This document shows positions 9,538 to 17,170 of a stretch of DNA of 64,000 nucleotides, piece after piece. The stretch covers positions 124,001 to 188,000 of the forward strand of contig NZ_QEHM01000010.1 in NCBI RefSeq assembly GCF_003116585.1, given 5' to 3'. Numbering within the stretch: position 1 is the stretch's first letter; each line of letters begins with the position of its first letter. The notes beneath the pieces were generated by a model. It searched no databases. It had not been told where the DNA came from and was given only the letters and a program-made list of their open reading frames with translations. The DNA comes from Albibacillus kandeliae (GTDB lineage Bacteria; Pseudomonadota; Alphaproteobacteria; Rhodobacterales; Rhodobacteraceae). The translations under genes and the position numbers were made by a program.

Positions 9538-10416
9538 TCAGACCTTCTTCATCTGGATTTGCGAGAACAGTCCGCCGGGGCGTGTGACCAGAACCAGCAG
9601 CATGATGATGTAGGGCGACATCTTGGCGAACTCGCCCGGCGCATAGCGTCCGGCCACCGGCTCGATGATCCCGATGATCAGCCCGCCCAGCAGCGCCCCG
9701 GGCAGCGACCCGAGACCGCCGATGACGGCGGCAGCAAAGGCCTTGATGCCCAGCAGCCCGATGTTCGGGTCGATGGCGCCGCGCGTGGCATAAAGCACGC
9801 CACCCACGGTCGCGACCGCACCCGACAGGCCCCAGATCAGCGAGTTCACCCGCATCACCGGCACCCCGACGATATAGGCGGCCATCTGGTTCTGGCTGGC
9901 CGCCTGCGCGGCAAGCCCGATCCGGGTAAAGGCGAAGAAGGCCCAGAGCGCGACGGTCAGGACAAGGGTCACGCCGATGGCGATCAGGTCCGCGACCGAA
10001 ATCACGATCCCCCCGGCCCGCATGTTCATCCCGGCAAAGGGAGTCTCCAGCACCAGCGGGGTATATCCCCAGATGGAGCCCGCGACGAAGCGGAAGACGA
10101 AACCGAGCGCGATGGTCAGGATGACCAGGGCAAACTGCGGTTGACCGAAAAGCTGTCGGACGATGACCCGCTCGACCCCCCAGCCCACGCCGAACATGAT
10201 GACAACCGCCAGCGGCACCGCGATTGCAAAGGGCATTCCCAGTTGCTCGCTGTTGCCAAGACCGAGCGCGATGAACGCGCCCAGCATCATCATGTCGCCC
10301 TGCGCGAAGTTCACGCCTTCGCTGGCCTTGTAGATCAGAACGAAACCCAGGGCGACGAGCCCATAGATGCAGCCGTTGGCGAGACCGCCAATCACGAGCT
10401 GAAGCAACTCCGTCAT
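9538..10416 (-). CDS. livH: Branched-chain amino-acid-type ABC permease LivH
   Basis: A 292-residue permease, first transporter gene of the operon. MTELLQLVIGGLANGCIYGL is the standard LivH N-terminus and GFVLIYKASEGVNFAQGDMMMLGAF the conserved segment that follows; the GLGSLPGALLGGLIIG motif is near the C-terminus. The frame is open to 10509, which would place the start inside the promoter palindrome, so the ATG at 10416 was chosen. That ATG has no good ribosome site of its own but overlaps, as ATGA, the stop of a 14-codon reading frame with an excellent one (separate entry), suggesting coupled initiation. Confidence 0.92.
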   Translation of the reverse strand: MTELLQLVIGGLANGCIYGLVALGFVLIYKASEGVNFAQGDMMMLGAFIALGLGNSEQLGMPFAIAVPLAVVIMFGVGWGVERVIVRQLFGQPQFALVILTIALGFVFRFVAGSIWGYTPLVLETPFAGMNMRAGGIVISVADLIAIGVTLVLTVALWAFFAFTRIGLAAQAASQNQMAAYIVGVPVMRVNSLIWGLSGAVATVGGVLYATRGAIDPNIGLLGIKAFAAAVIGGLGSLPGALLGGLIIGIIEPVAGRYAPGEFAKMSPYIIMLLVLVTRPGGLFSQIQMKKV

Positions 10417-10457
10417 GGCCGGAGCCACGGCGCAGTCGCGCCTTGCATAGAGTGCAT
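10413..10457 (-). CDS. Putative 14-residue leader peptide coupled to livH
   Basis: The reverse strand has GGGAGGAG ending 8 bases before an ATG at 10457, which opens a 14-codon frame (MHSMQGATAPWLRP) whose TGA overlaps the livH ATG. livH itself has no recognisable Shine-Dalgarno site, so ribosomes finishing this peptide could initiate livH. It is not rich in one amino acid, so classical attenuation by amino-acid starvation is not obvious. It has no family assignment, and it could be only a ribosome-loading device. Expression is unproven. Confidence 0.42.
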   Translation of the reverse strand: MHSMQGATAPWLRP

Positions 10458-10486
10458 CACGCCGACTCCTCCCTTCCGGCAATGAA

Positions 10487-10534
10487 CGCTGTTGACACGA
10501 TTTAAACACTCGTGTTCAATTTCAGTCAACAGCG
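10487..10534. promoter_or_regulatory. 48-bp palindrome carrying two divergent promoters (probable TetR operator)
   Basis: Outer arms CGCTGTTGAC (10487-10496) and GTCAACAGCG (10525-10534) are exact inverted repeats; inner arms AACAC (10505-10509) and GTGTT (10512-10516) share the same centre at 10510.5. The outer arms contain a -35 box for each direction: rightwards TTGACA at 10492-10497 with TTCAAT at 10515-10520, leftwards TTGACT at 10529-10524 with TTTAAA at 10506-10501, each with a 17-bp spacer. A regulator bound to the dyad would cover both promoters. The adjacent TetR gene is the obvious candidate; binding is inferred. Confidence 0.75.
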
Positions 10535-10571
10535 ATTTTCATTCGACCGAACCCCGGTTAGAGACGTCCCC

Positions 10572-11192
10572 ATGAACACCGCCACCCTGCGCATTCACCA
10601 GGCAGCCCTGCGTTTCTTCGCCGACAATGGCGGCACCAGCGTTGCTGTCAGCGATCTCGCCCGCGAAGCCGGCCTGTCGCGCGGCACCATCTACAACAAC
10701 CTCGACGAACCGCAGGCACTGTTCGGCTCGGTCTGCCAGACCGTCGCCGAGGAGTTCGGCAGCTCGGTCGCCGAGGCGACCGCCGGCATGAGTGACCCGG
10801 CCGAGAAGATCTCCGCCGCTATCCGGCTGTGCATCCGCCGCGTTCACGAAGATCCGCACTGGGGCCGGTTCATCTCGCGCTACGCGATGATGCAGCCCGA
10901 ACTGGGTTCGTTCTGGGGCAAGATGCCCGCCGACGAACTCCGGCGCGGCATCTCGTCGGGCCGGTTCGACATCCGGCAGGAACAGATAGCCTCCATCACC
11001 GCCACGGCGGGCGGAGCGACCTTCGGCGCCATGACACTGGTTCTGGAAGGTCACCGCACCTGGCGTCAGGCAGGCAGCGATACGGCCGAGATCATCCTAC
11101 GTGGCGTCGGCATTGACAAGAACGAGGCCCGGGAGATCACTCAGAGGGAACTGGAGGGCCTGCCGCGATTGAGCGTGTTCGACGCGGCCTGA
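10572..11192 (+). CDS. TetR-family transcriptional regulator
   Basis: A 206-residue regulator with a TetR-type helix-turn-helix at about residues 23-47 (VAVSDLAREAGLSRGTIYNN) and a mainly helical ligand-binding region after it. The frame is open 20 codons upstream but that part lies in the palindromic operator; the ATG at 10572 gives the normal short N-terminal arm. It is transcribed divergently from the transporter/dehydrogenase operon and followed closely by thiolase, FadB-type and CoA-transferase-family genes. A probable role is repression of both arms until an acyl-CoA or the free acid binds; this is inferred from position. Confidence 0.9.
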   Translation: MNTATLRIHQAALRFFADNGGTSVAVSDLAREAGLSRGTIYNNLDEPQALFGSVCQTVAEEFGSSVAEATAGMSDPAEKISAAIRLCIRRVHEDPHWGRFISRYAMMQPELGSFWGKMPADELRRGISSGRFDIRQEQIASITATAGGATFGAMTLVLEGHRTWRQAGSDTAEIILRGVGIDKNEAREITQRELEGLPRLSVFDAA

Positions 11193-11219
11193 GGATTTGG
11201 GAATTCAAGGAGGAGAGAC

Positions 11220-12428
11220 ATGGCACAAGCGGCCTATATTTACGATGCAATCCGCACACCGCGGTCCAAGGGCAAAGCCGACGGCACCCTGCACGAGGTC
11301 AAGCCGATCGACCTCGTCACCACGCTGCTGGGCGAAATGCAGCAGCGACACGACCTCGACACCTCGCGCGTGGATGACGTCATGCTGGGCTGTGTCGCAC
11401 CGGTGATGGAACAGGGCGCCGTGCTGCCCAAGATCGCCCTGCAAAAGGCCGGTTGGGATGAAACCGTGCCCGGCGCGCAGGTGAACCGATTCTGTGCCTC
11501 CGGGCTCGACACCTTCAACACCGCGGCGGCCAAGGTCGCCTCCGGCTGGGAAGACCTCGTTTGCGCCGGTGGCTTCGAATCGATGTCGCGCGTGCCGATG
11601 GGCGCTGACGGCGGCCCCTTCGCCGAGGATCCGGCCACCGCGATCCAGACGGGCTTCGTGCCGCAGGGCATCGGCGCCGACCTGATCGCCACGATCGAGG
11701 GCTGGTCGCGCGACGACGTCGACGCCTTTGCGCTGGAAAGCCAGAAACGCGCCGCCCACGCCCGCGATTCCGGCTGGTTCGACCGCTCCGTGGTGCCGGT
11801 CCGCGACGAGAACGGCGTGACCATTCTCGAACGTGACGACTTCATCAAACCCGACACCGACATGCAGAAGCTCGGCGCGCTGAAGCCCAGTTTCGCCATG
11901 CCGGGGTCGATGGGCTTCGATGCCGTCGCACTGGCCAAGTACCCGCAGGTCGAGCGTATCAACCACGTCCACACCCCGGGCAACTCCTCGGGCATCGTCG
12001 ACGGTGCCTCGCTGGTCATGGTGGGCAGCGAGCAGGCTGGCAAGGATATCGGCCTCGACCCGCGCGGCCGCGTGCTCTCCATCGCGCTGACCGCGACGGA
12101 TCCGACGATCATGCTGACCGGCCCCGGGCCGGCCTCGCAAAAGGCGCTGGCCAAGGCCGGGCTGACCATCGACGACATCGACCTCGTCGAGATCAACGAG
12201 GCCTTCGCCTCGGTGGCCCTGCGCCTGCAGCGCGACCTGAACGTGCCGGATGAAAAGCTCAATGTGGTCGGCGGCGCCATCGCCATGGGCCACCCCCTTG
12301 GCGCAACCGGCGGCTGCCTTGTTTCGACCATGCTGGACGAACTGGAGCGGCGCAAACTCAAGCGCGCGCTGATCTGCATGTGCGTCGGCGGCGGCATGGG
12401 CATCGCCTCCATCATCGAGCGCGTGTGA
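11220..12428 (+). CDS. Acetyl-CoA C-acyltransferase (thiolase)
   Basis: A 402-residue thiolase that cleaves 3-ketoacyl-CoA to acetyl-CoA and a shortened acyl-CoA. The nucleophile Cys92 is in [23 protein letters not shown] (active-site His) and the second cysteine in CMCVGGGMG are present. The ribosome site AAGGAGGAG precedes the ATG. It is 27 bp downstream of tetR and 11 bp upstream of the FadB-type gene, forming an operon with the two genes that follow. It belongs to the degradative rather than the short acetoacetyl-CoA group by context; exact chain-length preference is unknown. Confidence 0.94.
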   Translation: MAQAAYIYDAIRTPRSKGKADGTLHEVKPIDLVTTLLGEMQQRHDLDTSRVDDVMLGCVAPVMEQGAVLPKIALQKAGWDETVPGAQVNRFCASGLDTFNTAAAKVASGWEDLVCAGGFESMSRVPMGADGGPFAEDPATAIQTGFVPQGIGADLIATIEGWSRDDVDAFALESQKRAAHARDSGWFDRSVVPVRDENGVTILERDDFIKPDTDMQKLGALKPSFAMPGSMGFDAVALAKYPQVERINHVHTPGNSSGIVDGASLVMVGSEQAGKDIGLDPRGRVLSIALTATDPTIMLTGPGPASQKALAKAGLTIDDIDLVEINEAFASVALRLQRDLNVPDEKLNVVGGAIAMGHPLGATGGCLVSTMLDELERRKLKRALICMCVGGGMGIASIIERV

Positions 12429-12439
12429 GGGAGGACGAC

Positions 12440-14587
12440 ATGGAAGATTTCATCTACGAAAAAGACGCCGACGGCATCGTCACCGTGACCATGGACATGC
12501 AGGGGCAGTCCGCCAACACGATGAACAAGCGCTACATCCCCGGGATGAACGCGGTGATCGAAAAGCTCCGCGCAGAGGAAGGTCTGAAAGGCGTCGTGTT
12601 CGCCTCTGCCAAGAAGACCTTCTTTGCCGGTGGCGACCTCGGCGACATGCTCGCCAACGAGCAGAGCTCCGATGCGCTGTTCCACTACATCGAGGCCAAC
12701 AAGAAGCCCTACCGCGATCTGGAAAAGCTGCCCGTTCCCGTGGTCGCCGCGATCAACGGCGCGGCGCTCGGCGGTGGCTACGAGCTGTGCCTCGCCTGCA
12801 ATCACCGGATCGTCCTGAACTCTCCCAAGGCAGTCGTCGGCCTGCCCGAGGTCACCCTCGGCCTGCTGCCCGGCGCGGGCGGCGTCGTGCGCCTGACCAA
12901 GCTGCTGGGGTTGGAAAAGGCCCTGCCCTACCTGCTGGAAGGCAAGCAATCCAAGCCGCAGGCGGCGCTCGCCGCCGGGCTGGTAGACGAGATCGTGGAG
13001 GCCCCGGAAGATCTGGTGCCTGCCGCCAAGGCATGGATCAAGGCGCATCCCGACGAGCACACCCAACCCTGGGATCAGAAAGGGTTCCGCTATCCGGGCG
13101 GTGACACGCTCAGCCCCAAGATCCGGCAGATCATCCAGGTCTCGTCGGCAATGCTCTACAAGAAGACCCGCGGCCTGCTGCCCGCCCCCGAAAAGATCCT
13201 CGACATCGCGGTCAACTCGATGCGGATAGACTTCGACGCGGCCCTCCGCAACGAGAGCCGCGGCCTGTGCGCGCTGCTGGTCACCAAGGAATGCCGCGCG
13301 GCGATCACGACCTTCTTCTTCGGAATGCAGGCCATCAAGTCCGGCAAGGTGCGCCCCGCCGGCGATCATTGGCAGGCCGGCTCGGCCGTGGTGCTGGGCG
13401 CGGGCATGATGGGGTCGGGCATTGCCTATGCCCATGCCAAGCGCGGGCTCGCCACGCGGCTGAAGGATACCGATCAGGCCAATGCCGAAAAGGGCAAGTC
13501 CTATTCGGAGAAGCTCTGCGACAAGGCCCTGTCACGCGGCCAGATCGACGAGGCCGCCAAGGCGGCGCTGCTGGGCCAGATCACGCCCACCACCGAGAAC
13601 GCGGCGCCCGGAACGGTCGATATCGTGATCGAAGCGGTATTCGAGGATATCGACCTCAAGGAGAAGGTCATCGCCGATACCTGGCCGATGCTCTCTCCCG
13701 AGGGCATCTACGGCTCCAACACCTCGACCCTGCCGATTTCGATCCTGGCCGAGGCCTGCCCCGATCCGACCCGCTTCATCGGGCTGCACTTCTTCAGCCC
13801 CGTCGACAAGATGAAGGTGGTCGAGATCATCATGGGCGAGAAGACCAGCGAAGAGACCCTTCGCAAGGCCTACGACTACGTGCAGCAGATCGGCTACATG
13901 CCCATCGTCGTGAACGACTCGCGCGGGTTCTTCACGTCGCGCGTCTTCGGTACCTTCATGGACGAAGGCTGCCAGCTTCTCGTGGACGGGATGAAACCCG
14001 TCGCCATCGAACGCGCGGCATGGCTCGCCGGGATGCCGGTCGGTCCGCTGCAGGTCTTTGACGAAGTCTCGCTGATCCTCAGCCAGAAGGTCCGCAAGAC
14101 GCACGAAGCGCTTGATCAGCGTCTTGGCCTCGACAGCAACTTCGGCACCCACAACACGGCCACCAACGCGATCATCGACCCGATGATCTCGATGGGGCGC
14201 GGCGGGCGCCAGTACGGCGGCGGCTTCTACGACTACGACAGCCAGGGCAACCGCACCCTCTGGGACGGCCTCGGCCAGTTCGCCAAGGGCAATGCCGATA
14301 TCCCAATAGAGGACGCCATCGACCGTATCCTTTATCGCCAAGCCATCGAAACGCTGCGCTGCCTCGACGAGGGCGTGCTGAACACCGAAGTCGAAGCGAA
14401 CCTCGGCGGCATCTTCGCCATCGGCTTCCCAGCCCATACCGGCGGGGCGATCCAGTTCATCCGGGGCATCGGGGTAGACGCCTTCGCGGCCCGCGCCAAG
14501 GAACTGGCCGAAGCCTACGGCGAGCGCTTCGATCTGCCCGATACGATGCTCGACCGCCTGCGCGACAGCGCAGCCAAGGCGGCATGA
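12440..14587 (+). CDS. Bifunctional enoyl-CoA hydratase / 3-hydroxyacyl-CoA dehydrogenase
   Basis: A 715-residue FadB/FadJ-type protein. The N-terminal crotonase domain (about 1-190) has the oxyanion-hole stretch INGAALGGGYELCLACNHRI and LPEVTLGLLPGAGGVVRL. The central NAD-binding domain begins at about residue 315 with GAGMMGSGIAYAHAKRG, followed by STLPISILAE and GLHFFSPVDKMKVVEII; the C-terminal 3HCDH domain follows. It performs the hydration and NAD-dependent oxidation steps of beta-oxidation. The chosen ATG at 12440 follows GGGAGGA and lies 12 bp after the thiolase stop. The stop overlaps the next gene as ATGA. Confidence 0.94.
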   Translation: MEDFIYEKDADGIVTVTMDMQGQSANTMNKRYIPGMNAVIEKLRAEEGLKGVVFASAKKTFFAGGDLGDMLANEQSSDALFHYIEANKKPYRDLEKLPVPVVAAINGAALGGGYELCLACNHRIVLNSPKAVVGLPEVTLGLLPGAGGVVRLTKLLGLEKALPYLLEGKQSKPQAALAAGLVDEIVEAPEDLVPAAKAWIKAHPDEHTQPWDQKGFRYPGGDTLSPKIRQIIQVSSAMLYKKTRGLLPAPEKILDIAVNSMRIDFDAALRNESRGLCALLVTKECRAAITTFFFGMQAIKSGKVRPAGDHWQAGSAVVLGAGMMGSGIAYAHAKRGLATRLKDTDQANAEKGKSYSEKLCDKALSRGQIDEAAKAALLGQITPTTENAAPGTVDIVIEAVFEDIDLKEKVIADTWPMLSPEGIYGSNTSTLPISILAEACPDPTRFIGLHFFSPVDKMKVVEIIMGEKTSEETLRKAYDYVQQIGYMPIVVNDSRGFFTSRVFGTFMDEGCQLLVDGMKPVAIERAAWLAGMPVGPLQVFDEVSLILSQKVRKTHEALDQRLGLDSNFGTHNTATNAIIDPMISMGRGGRQYGGGFYDYDSQGNRTLWDGLGQFAKGNADIPIEDAIDRILYRQAIETLRCLDEGVLNTEVEANLGGIFAIGFPAHTGGAIQFIRGIGVDAFAARAKELAEAYGERFDLPDTMLDRLRDSAAKAA

Positions 14588-15711
14588 GCGGGCCCCTCGC
14601 GGGGCTCAGGGTCGTGGAAATGGCGGGGCTCGGGCCGGCACCTCTTGCCGGCCAGTTCCTCGCCGACCTCGGAGCCGAGGTGATCCTGGTCGGACGCAAG
14701 TCCGGCCCGGCCGACCCAGCCGACATCAACAACCGGGGCAAGCGCCCGGTGGCCCTGAATCTCAAGGCGCCCGAGGGCGTTGCCGCCGCACGCGCCATGA
14801 TCCGCCGCGCCGATGTCCTGATCGAGGGGTTCCGCCCCGGAGTCATGGAACGGCTTGGCCTTGGTCCCGAAGACTGCGCCGCAGACAATCCGCGACTGGT
14901 CTATGCCCGGATGACAGGCTGGGGTCAGGATGGCCCTCTGGCGCAGACCGCCGGGCATGACATCAACTACCTCGGCCTCACCGGCTTCCTGCACTCCATC
15001 GGACGGGCCAACGAGGCCCCGCCCCCGCCCCTGAACATCGGGGCGGACTACGGCGGGGGCACCATGTTCCTGCTGTTCGGCATCATGGCGGCACTGTTCG
15101 AGCGCCAGACATCGGGCAAGGGACAGGTCGTCGATGCGGCGATGGTCGATGGCGCCTCGGCAATGATGGCGCTGATCCACAGCTGGATCGGCCGGGGTCA
15201 TTGGACCGAGACCCGCGAGGCCAACCTGCTCGACGGCGGCGCCCCGTTCTATCGGACCTACGAGTGTGCCGACGGCAAGTTCCTCGCCGTTGGTCCGCTC
15301 GAACCCCAGTTCTTCGCCGAACTGGTCCAGCTTGCCGGTCTGCCCGAGGATCACCGCGTGACCCAGATGGACGCGGCGCAATGGCCGAACCGGCGCGACA
15401 CCTACGCCGAGGTGTTCCGCCGCAAGACGCGGGATGAATGGGCCTCGATCTTTGACGGATCCGACGCCTGCGCCACCCCGGTCATGACATGGTCGGAGGC
15501 GCCGAAGCATCCGCACAACGTGGCGCGCGGGACCTTCACCGAGGTCGGCGGCATCACCCAGGCTGCTCCGGCACCGCGCTTCTCGCGCTCCGTCCCTGCG
15601 CCGGTCGCCGCACCACCGGCCCCCGGGTCGCAAACCGAGGCCGTGCTGCGGGACATCGGCTATGCCGAGGACGACATCGCGCAGATGCGGCAGTCCGGCA
15701 TCCTGACCTGA
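14584..15711 (+). CDS. CaiB/BaiF family protein, alpha-methylacyl-CoA racemase-like
   Basis: A 375-residue class III CoA-transferase-fold protein. GLRVVEMAGLGPAPLAGQFL and the RGKRPVALNLK stretch are typical. His125 (AGHDINYLGL) and Asp155 (GADYGGG) fall where the mycobacterial racemase has its catalytic His126/Asp156 pair, favouring racemase over CoA transferase. A 2-methylacyl-CoA racemase would allow methyl-branched acids to enter beta-oxidation and suggests that the cluster's substrates include branched or isoprenoid-type acids. It overlaps the upstream stop (ATGA) and is the last gene before a strong hairpin. Confidence 0.9.
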   Translation: MSGPLAGLRVVEMAGLGPAPLAGQFLADLGAEVILVGRKSGPADPADINNRGKRPVALNLKAPEGVAAARAMIRRADVLIEGFRPGVMERLGLGPEDCAADNPRLVYARMTGWGQDGPLAQTAGHDINYLGLTGFLHSIGRANEAPPPPLNIGADYGGGTMFLLFGIMAALFERQTSGKGQVVDAAMVDGASAMMALIHSWIGRGHWTETREANLLDGGAPFYRTYECADGKFLAVGPLEPQFFAELVQLAGLPEDHRVTQMDAAQWPNRRDTYAEVFRRKTRDEWASIFDGSDACATPVMTWSEAPKHPHNVARGTFTEVGGITQAAPAPRFSRSVPAPVAAPPAPGSQTEAVLRDIGYAEDDIAQMRQSGILT

Positions 15712-15715
15712 ACAC

Positions 15716-15743
15716 CGAAGTCGGCCTTTTCAGGCCGACTTCG
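15716..15743. terminator. Hairpin between convergent racemase and lrp genes
   Basis: An exact 11-bp inverted repeat (CGAAGTCGGCC / GGCCGACTTCG, loop TTTTCA) begins 5 bases after the racemase stop and runs through the stop codon of the convergent Lrp-type gene. It can serve both transcripts, but no long T-run follows on either side, so termination efficiency is uncertain. Confidence 0.65.
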
Positions 15744-16200
15744 TATCAATCGGCAGCGCGGTCTGGGCCTTGAGCCGCCGCAGAGCGAAATTGGCCGAGA
15801 TTTCCCGGACCGGGATCGCCTCGGTGATCCGCTGCCGGATCCGGTCGAACCCGGCCATGTCAGGCACCACGATCCGCAGAACGTAATCATGGTTCCCCGC
15901 CAGCTGATAGGCGTCCATCACCTCCGGGATCTCGTCCAAAAGTTCGCCGAAACGGTCGTGCCAGCTTGGCGTCTGTTCCGGCGCCGATACTCCTGCGAAC
16001 ACCGTCAGGCCCAGGCCCAGCCTCTCGGGATCCACCACGGCCACCCGCGCCCGGATGACGCCGGACTCCTGCAACCGTCGCACGCGTTTCCAGCAGGGCG
16101 TCTGCGACAGCCCCACGATATCGGCCAGCCGGGCCAGCGGCACGGTCGCGTCCGCCATCAGCGTCGCCACGATCTTGCGGTCAATGCGGTCGAGCTCCAT
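15730..16200 (-). CDS. Lrp/AsnC-family transcriptional regulator
   Basis: A 156-residue regulator with an N-terminal AsnC-type helix-turn-helix (LDRIDRKIVATLMADATVPL, then LADIVGLSQTPCWKRVRRL) and a C-terminal RAM ligand-binding/oligomerisation domain (YQLAGNHDYVLRIVVPDM). AGGGAGGAG precedes the ATG. It is convergent with the beta-oxidation operon and divergent from the Rrf2 gene, with 127 bp between the start codons. These regulators usually sense amino acids; which one is not visible. No transported-amino-acid gene lies beside it. Confidence 0.93.
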   Translation of the reverse strand: MELDRIDRKIVATLMADATVPLARLADIVGLSQTPCWKRVRRLQESGVIRARVAVVDPERLGLGLTVFAGVSAPEQTPSWHDRFGELLDEIPEVMDAYQLAGNHDYVLRIVVPDMAGFDRIRQRITEAIPVREISANFALRRLKAQTALPIDTKSA

Positions 16201-16250
16201 GCGGGCTCCTCCCTGCGACTCGTTCTTTCTCCAGCATGGCGTAAATTTAC

Positions 16251-16258
16251 TATTAGTC
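16251..16258 (-). promoter_or_regulatory. GACTAATA element upstream of lrp and rrf2
   Basis: TATTAGTC on the plus strand (GACTAATA on the minus strand) in the 127-bp lrp/rrf2 intergenic region. The same octamer occurs at 16881-16888 before the sulfate operon. It may be a binding half-site for the Rrf2 protein encoded between the two copies; this rests only on the repetition. Confidence 0.3.
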
Positions 16259-16327
16259 TACCGTCTTTATCGTGATTAAGCGGAAAGACGACTTTGCCTG
16301 CCGTGAAATTGGTGATTTACTGCCCAC

Positions 16328-16831
16328 ATGATCACCCAGAAGACAAAGTATGCCCTCAAATCGCTAATGGCGCTCGGAGCGCTGGATAAGGGTATGGCGC
16401 TGACCATCGAGGAAGTCGCGCAGCGCTCGGGCGCACCCAAGCGCTTTCTCGAGCACATCCTTCTGGAGCTGCGCAAATCGGGATACCTCGGGGCCAAGCG
16501 CGGGCGCGCCGGCGGCTACTTCCTGATCCGCGACCCGGCCCGGATATCTCTCGGCGAATTGCTGCAGCAGATCGACGGCCCCATCGCGCCCCTTCCCTGC
16601 CTGTCGCGCCGCGCCTACCGGCGATGCGACGACTGCGCCGACGAGGAAAGCTGCCAGCTGCGCCGGGTCTTCGGCGAAATCTTCTGGAGCTACCTGCTGC
16701 TCATCGAATCGCTGACGCTCCAGGATCTTCTGCAAGACCCTGGAAAGACGATGAAAACCCTCGCCGGGGCGGCTCCGCAGTCAGCTGACGATGAAAGTCT
16801 GCTCGCGCCCGGAGACGGCTCGGGAGAATAA
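16328..16831 (+). CDS. Rrf2-family regulator with four cysteines
   Basis: A 167-residue Rrf2 protein. The winged helix is at the N-terminus (ALTIEEVAQRSGAPKRFLEHI, then the wing GAKRGRAGGYFL). Cysteines 91, 100, 103 and 109 (PCLSRRAYRRCDDC and SCQLRR) lie in the region where IscR and NsrR bind an iron-sulfur cluster, so cluster or metal binding is plausible. It stands directly upstream of a sulfate ABC transporter operon. Rrf2 proteins such as CymR control sulfur assimilation, so regulation of this operon is likely, but the sensing chemistry is not known. Confidence 0.9.
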   Translation: MITQKTKYALKSLMALGALDKGMALTIEEVAQRSGAPKRFLEHILLELRKSGYLGAKRGRAGGYFLIRDPARISLGELLQQIDGPIAPLPCLSRRAYRRCDDCADEESCQLRRVFGEIFWSYLLLIESLTLQDLLQDPGKTMKTLAGAAPQSADDESLLAPGDGSGE

Positions 16832-16880
16832 TTTTCTCTCGCGGGACCGCAGAACGCCAAATCCTTTCTCTATAAATCAC

Positions 16881-16888
16881 GACTAATA
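16881..16888 (+). promoter_or_regulatory. GACTAATA element upstream of the sulfate operon
   Basis: Second copy of the octamer found in the lrp/rrf2 intergenic region, here 55 bp before the first small gene of the sulfate transporter operon. A candidate operator for the Rrf2 regulator. Confidence 0.3.
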
Positions 16889-16942
16889 CAGTGGATATTA
16901 TGGTTATTGGGTAGCCCACCCTGATCCGAAAGGAGGACCATA

Positions 16943-17152
16943 ATGCCACCTGCTTCCCATTCCCGGCCCGCCGGACGGGTTCACGTGCTGCACCTCGTGG
17001 CCCGTGACACCGGAGAACCCCTGCGCATCAGCGGGCGAACACTGACCGTCCTCGCCAGCGATCCGCACCTTGCCGCGCGCGAGATGATGCAGGGCCGCAA
17101 CCCGGCCCAGTGGTCGGTCCGCATCGCCCGCCCCGAATCCATGACCTCCTGA
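16943..17152 (+). CDS. Small protein of unknown function at the head of the sulfate operon
   Basis: A 69-residue frame with a near-perfect AAGGAGG ribosome site, 18 bp before the sulfate-binding protein gene. No signal peptide or membrane segment is visible; the central stretch VHVLHLVARDTGEPLRISGRTL suggests a small beta-rich fold. No known family was recognised. Pseudomonads have an unrelated-looking small gene, oscA, at the same place before sbp, so a sulfur-limitation role is possible by position alone. Confidence 0.65.
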   Translation: MPPASHSRPAGRVHVLHLVARDTGEPLRISGRTLTVLASDPHLAAREMMQGRNPAQWSVRIARPESMTS

Positions 17153-17170
17153 CAGCAAGAGAGAACCGCC

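Noticed and set aside
10467-10474. CTCCTCCC as a third anti-Shine-Dalgarno motif
   Set aside because: It is simply the complement of the ribosome site of the leader peptide on the minus strand and has no hairpin.
8470-10485. 671-codon open frame on the plus strand
   Set aside because: Antisense to livM and livH, which have clear family motifs; the translation is polar and low in complexity.
11240-13435. 731-codon open frame on the minus strand
   Set aside because: Antisense to the thiolase and FadB-type genes, no recognisable domain.
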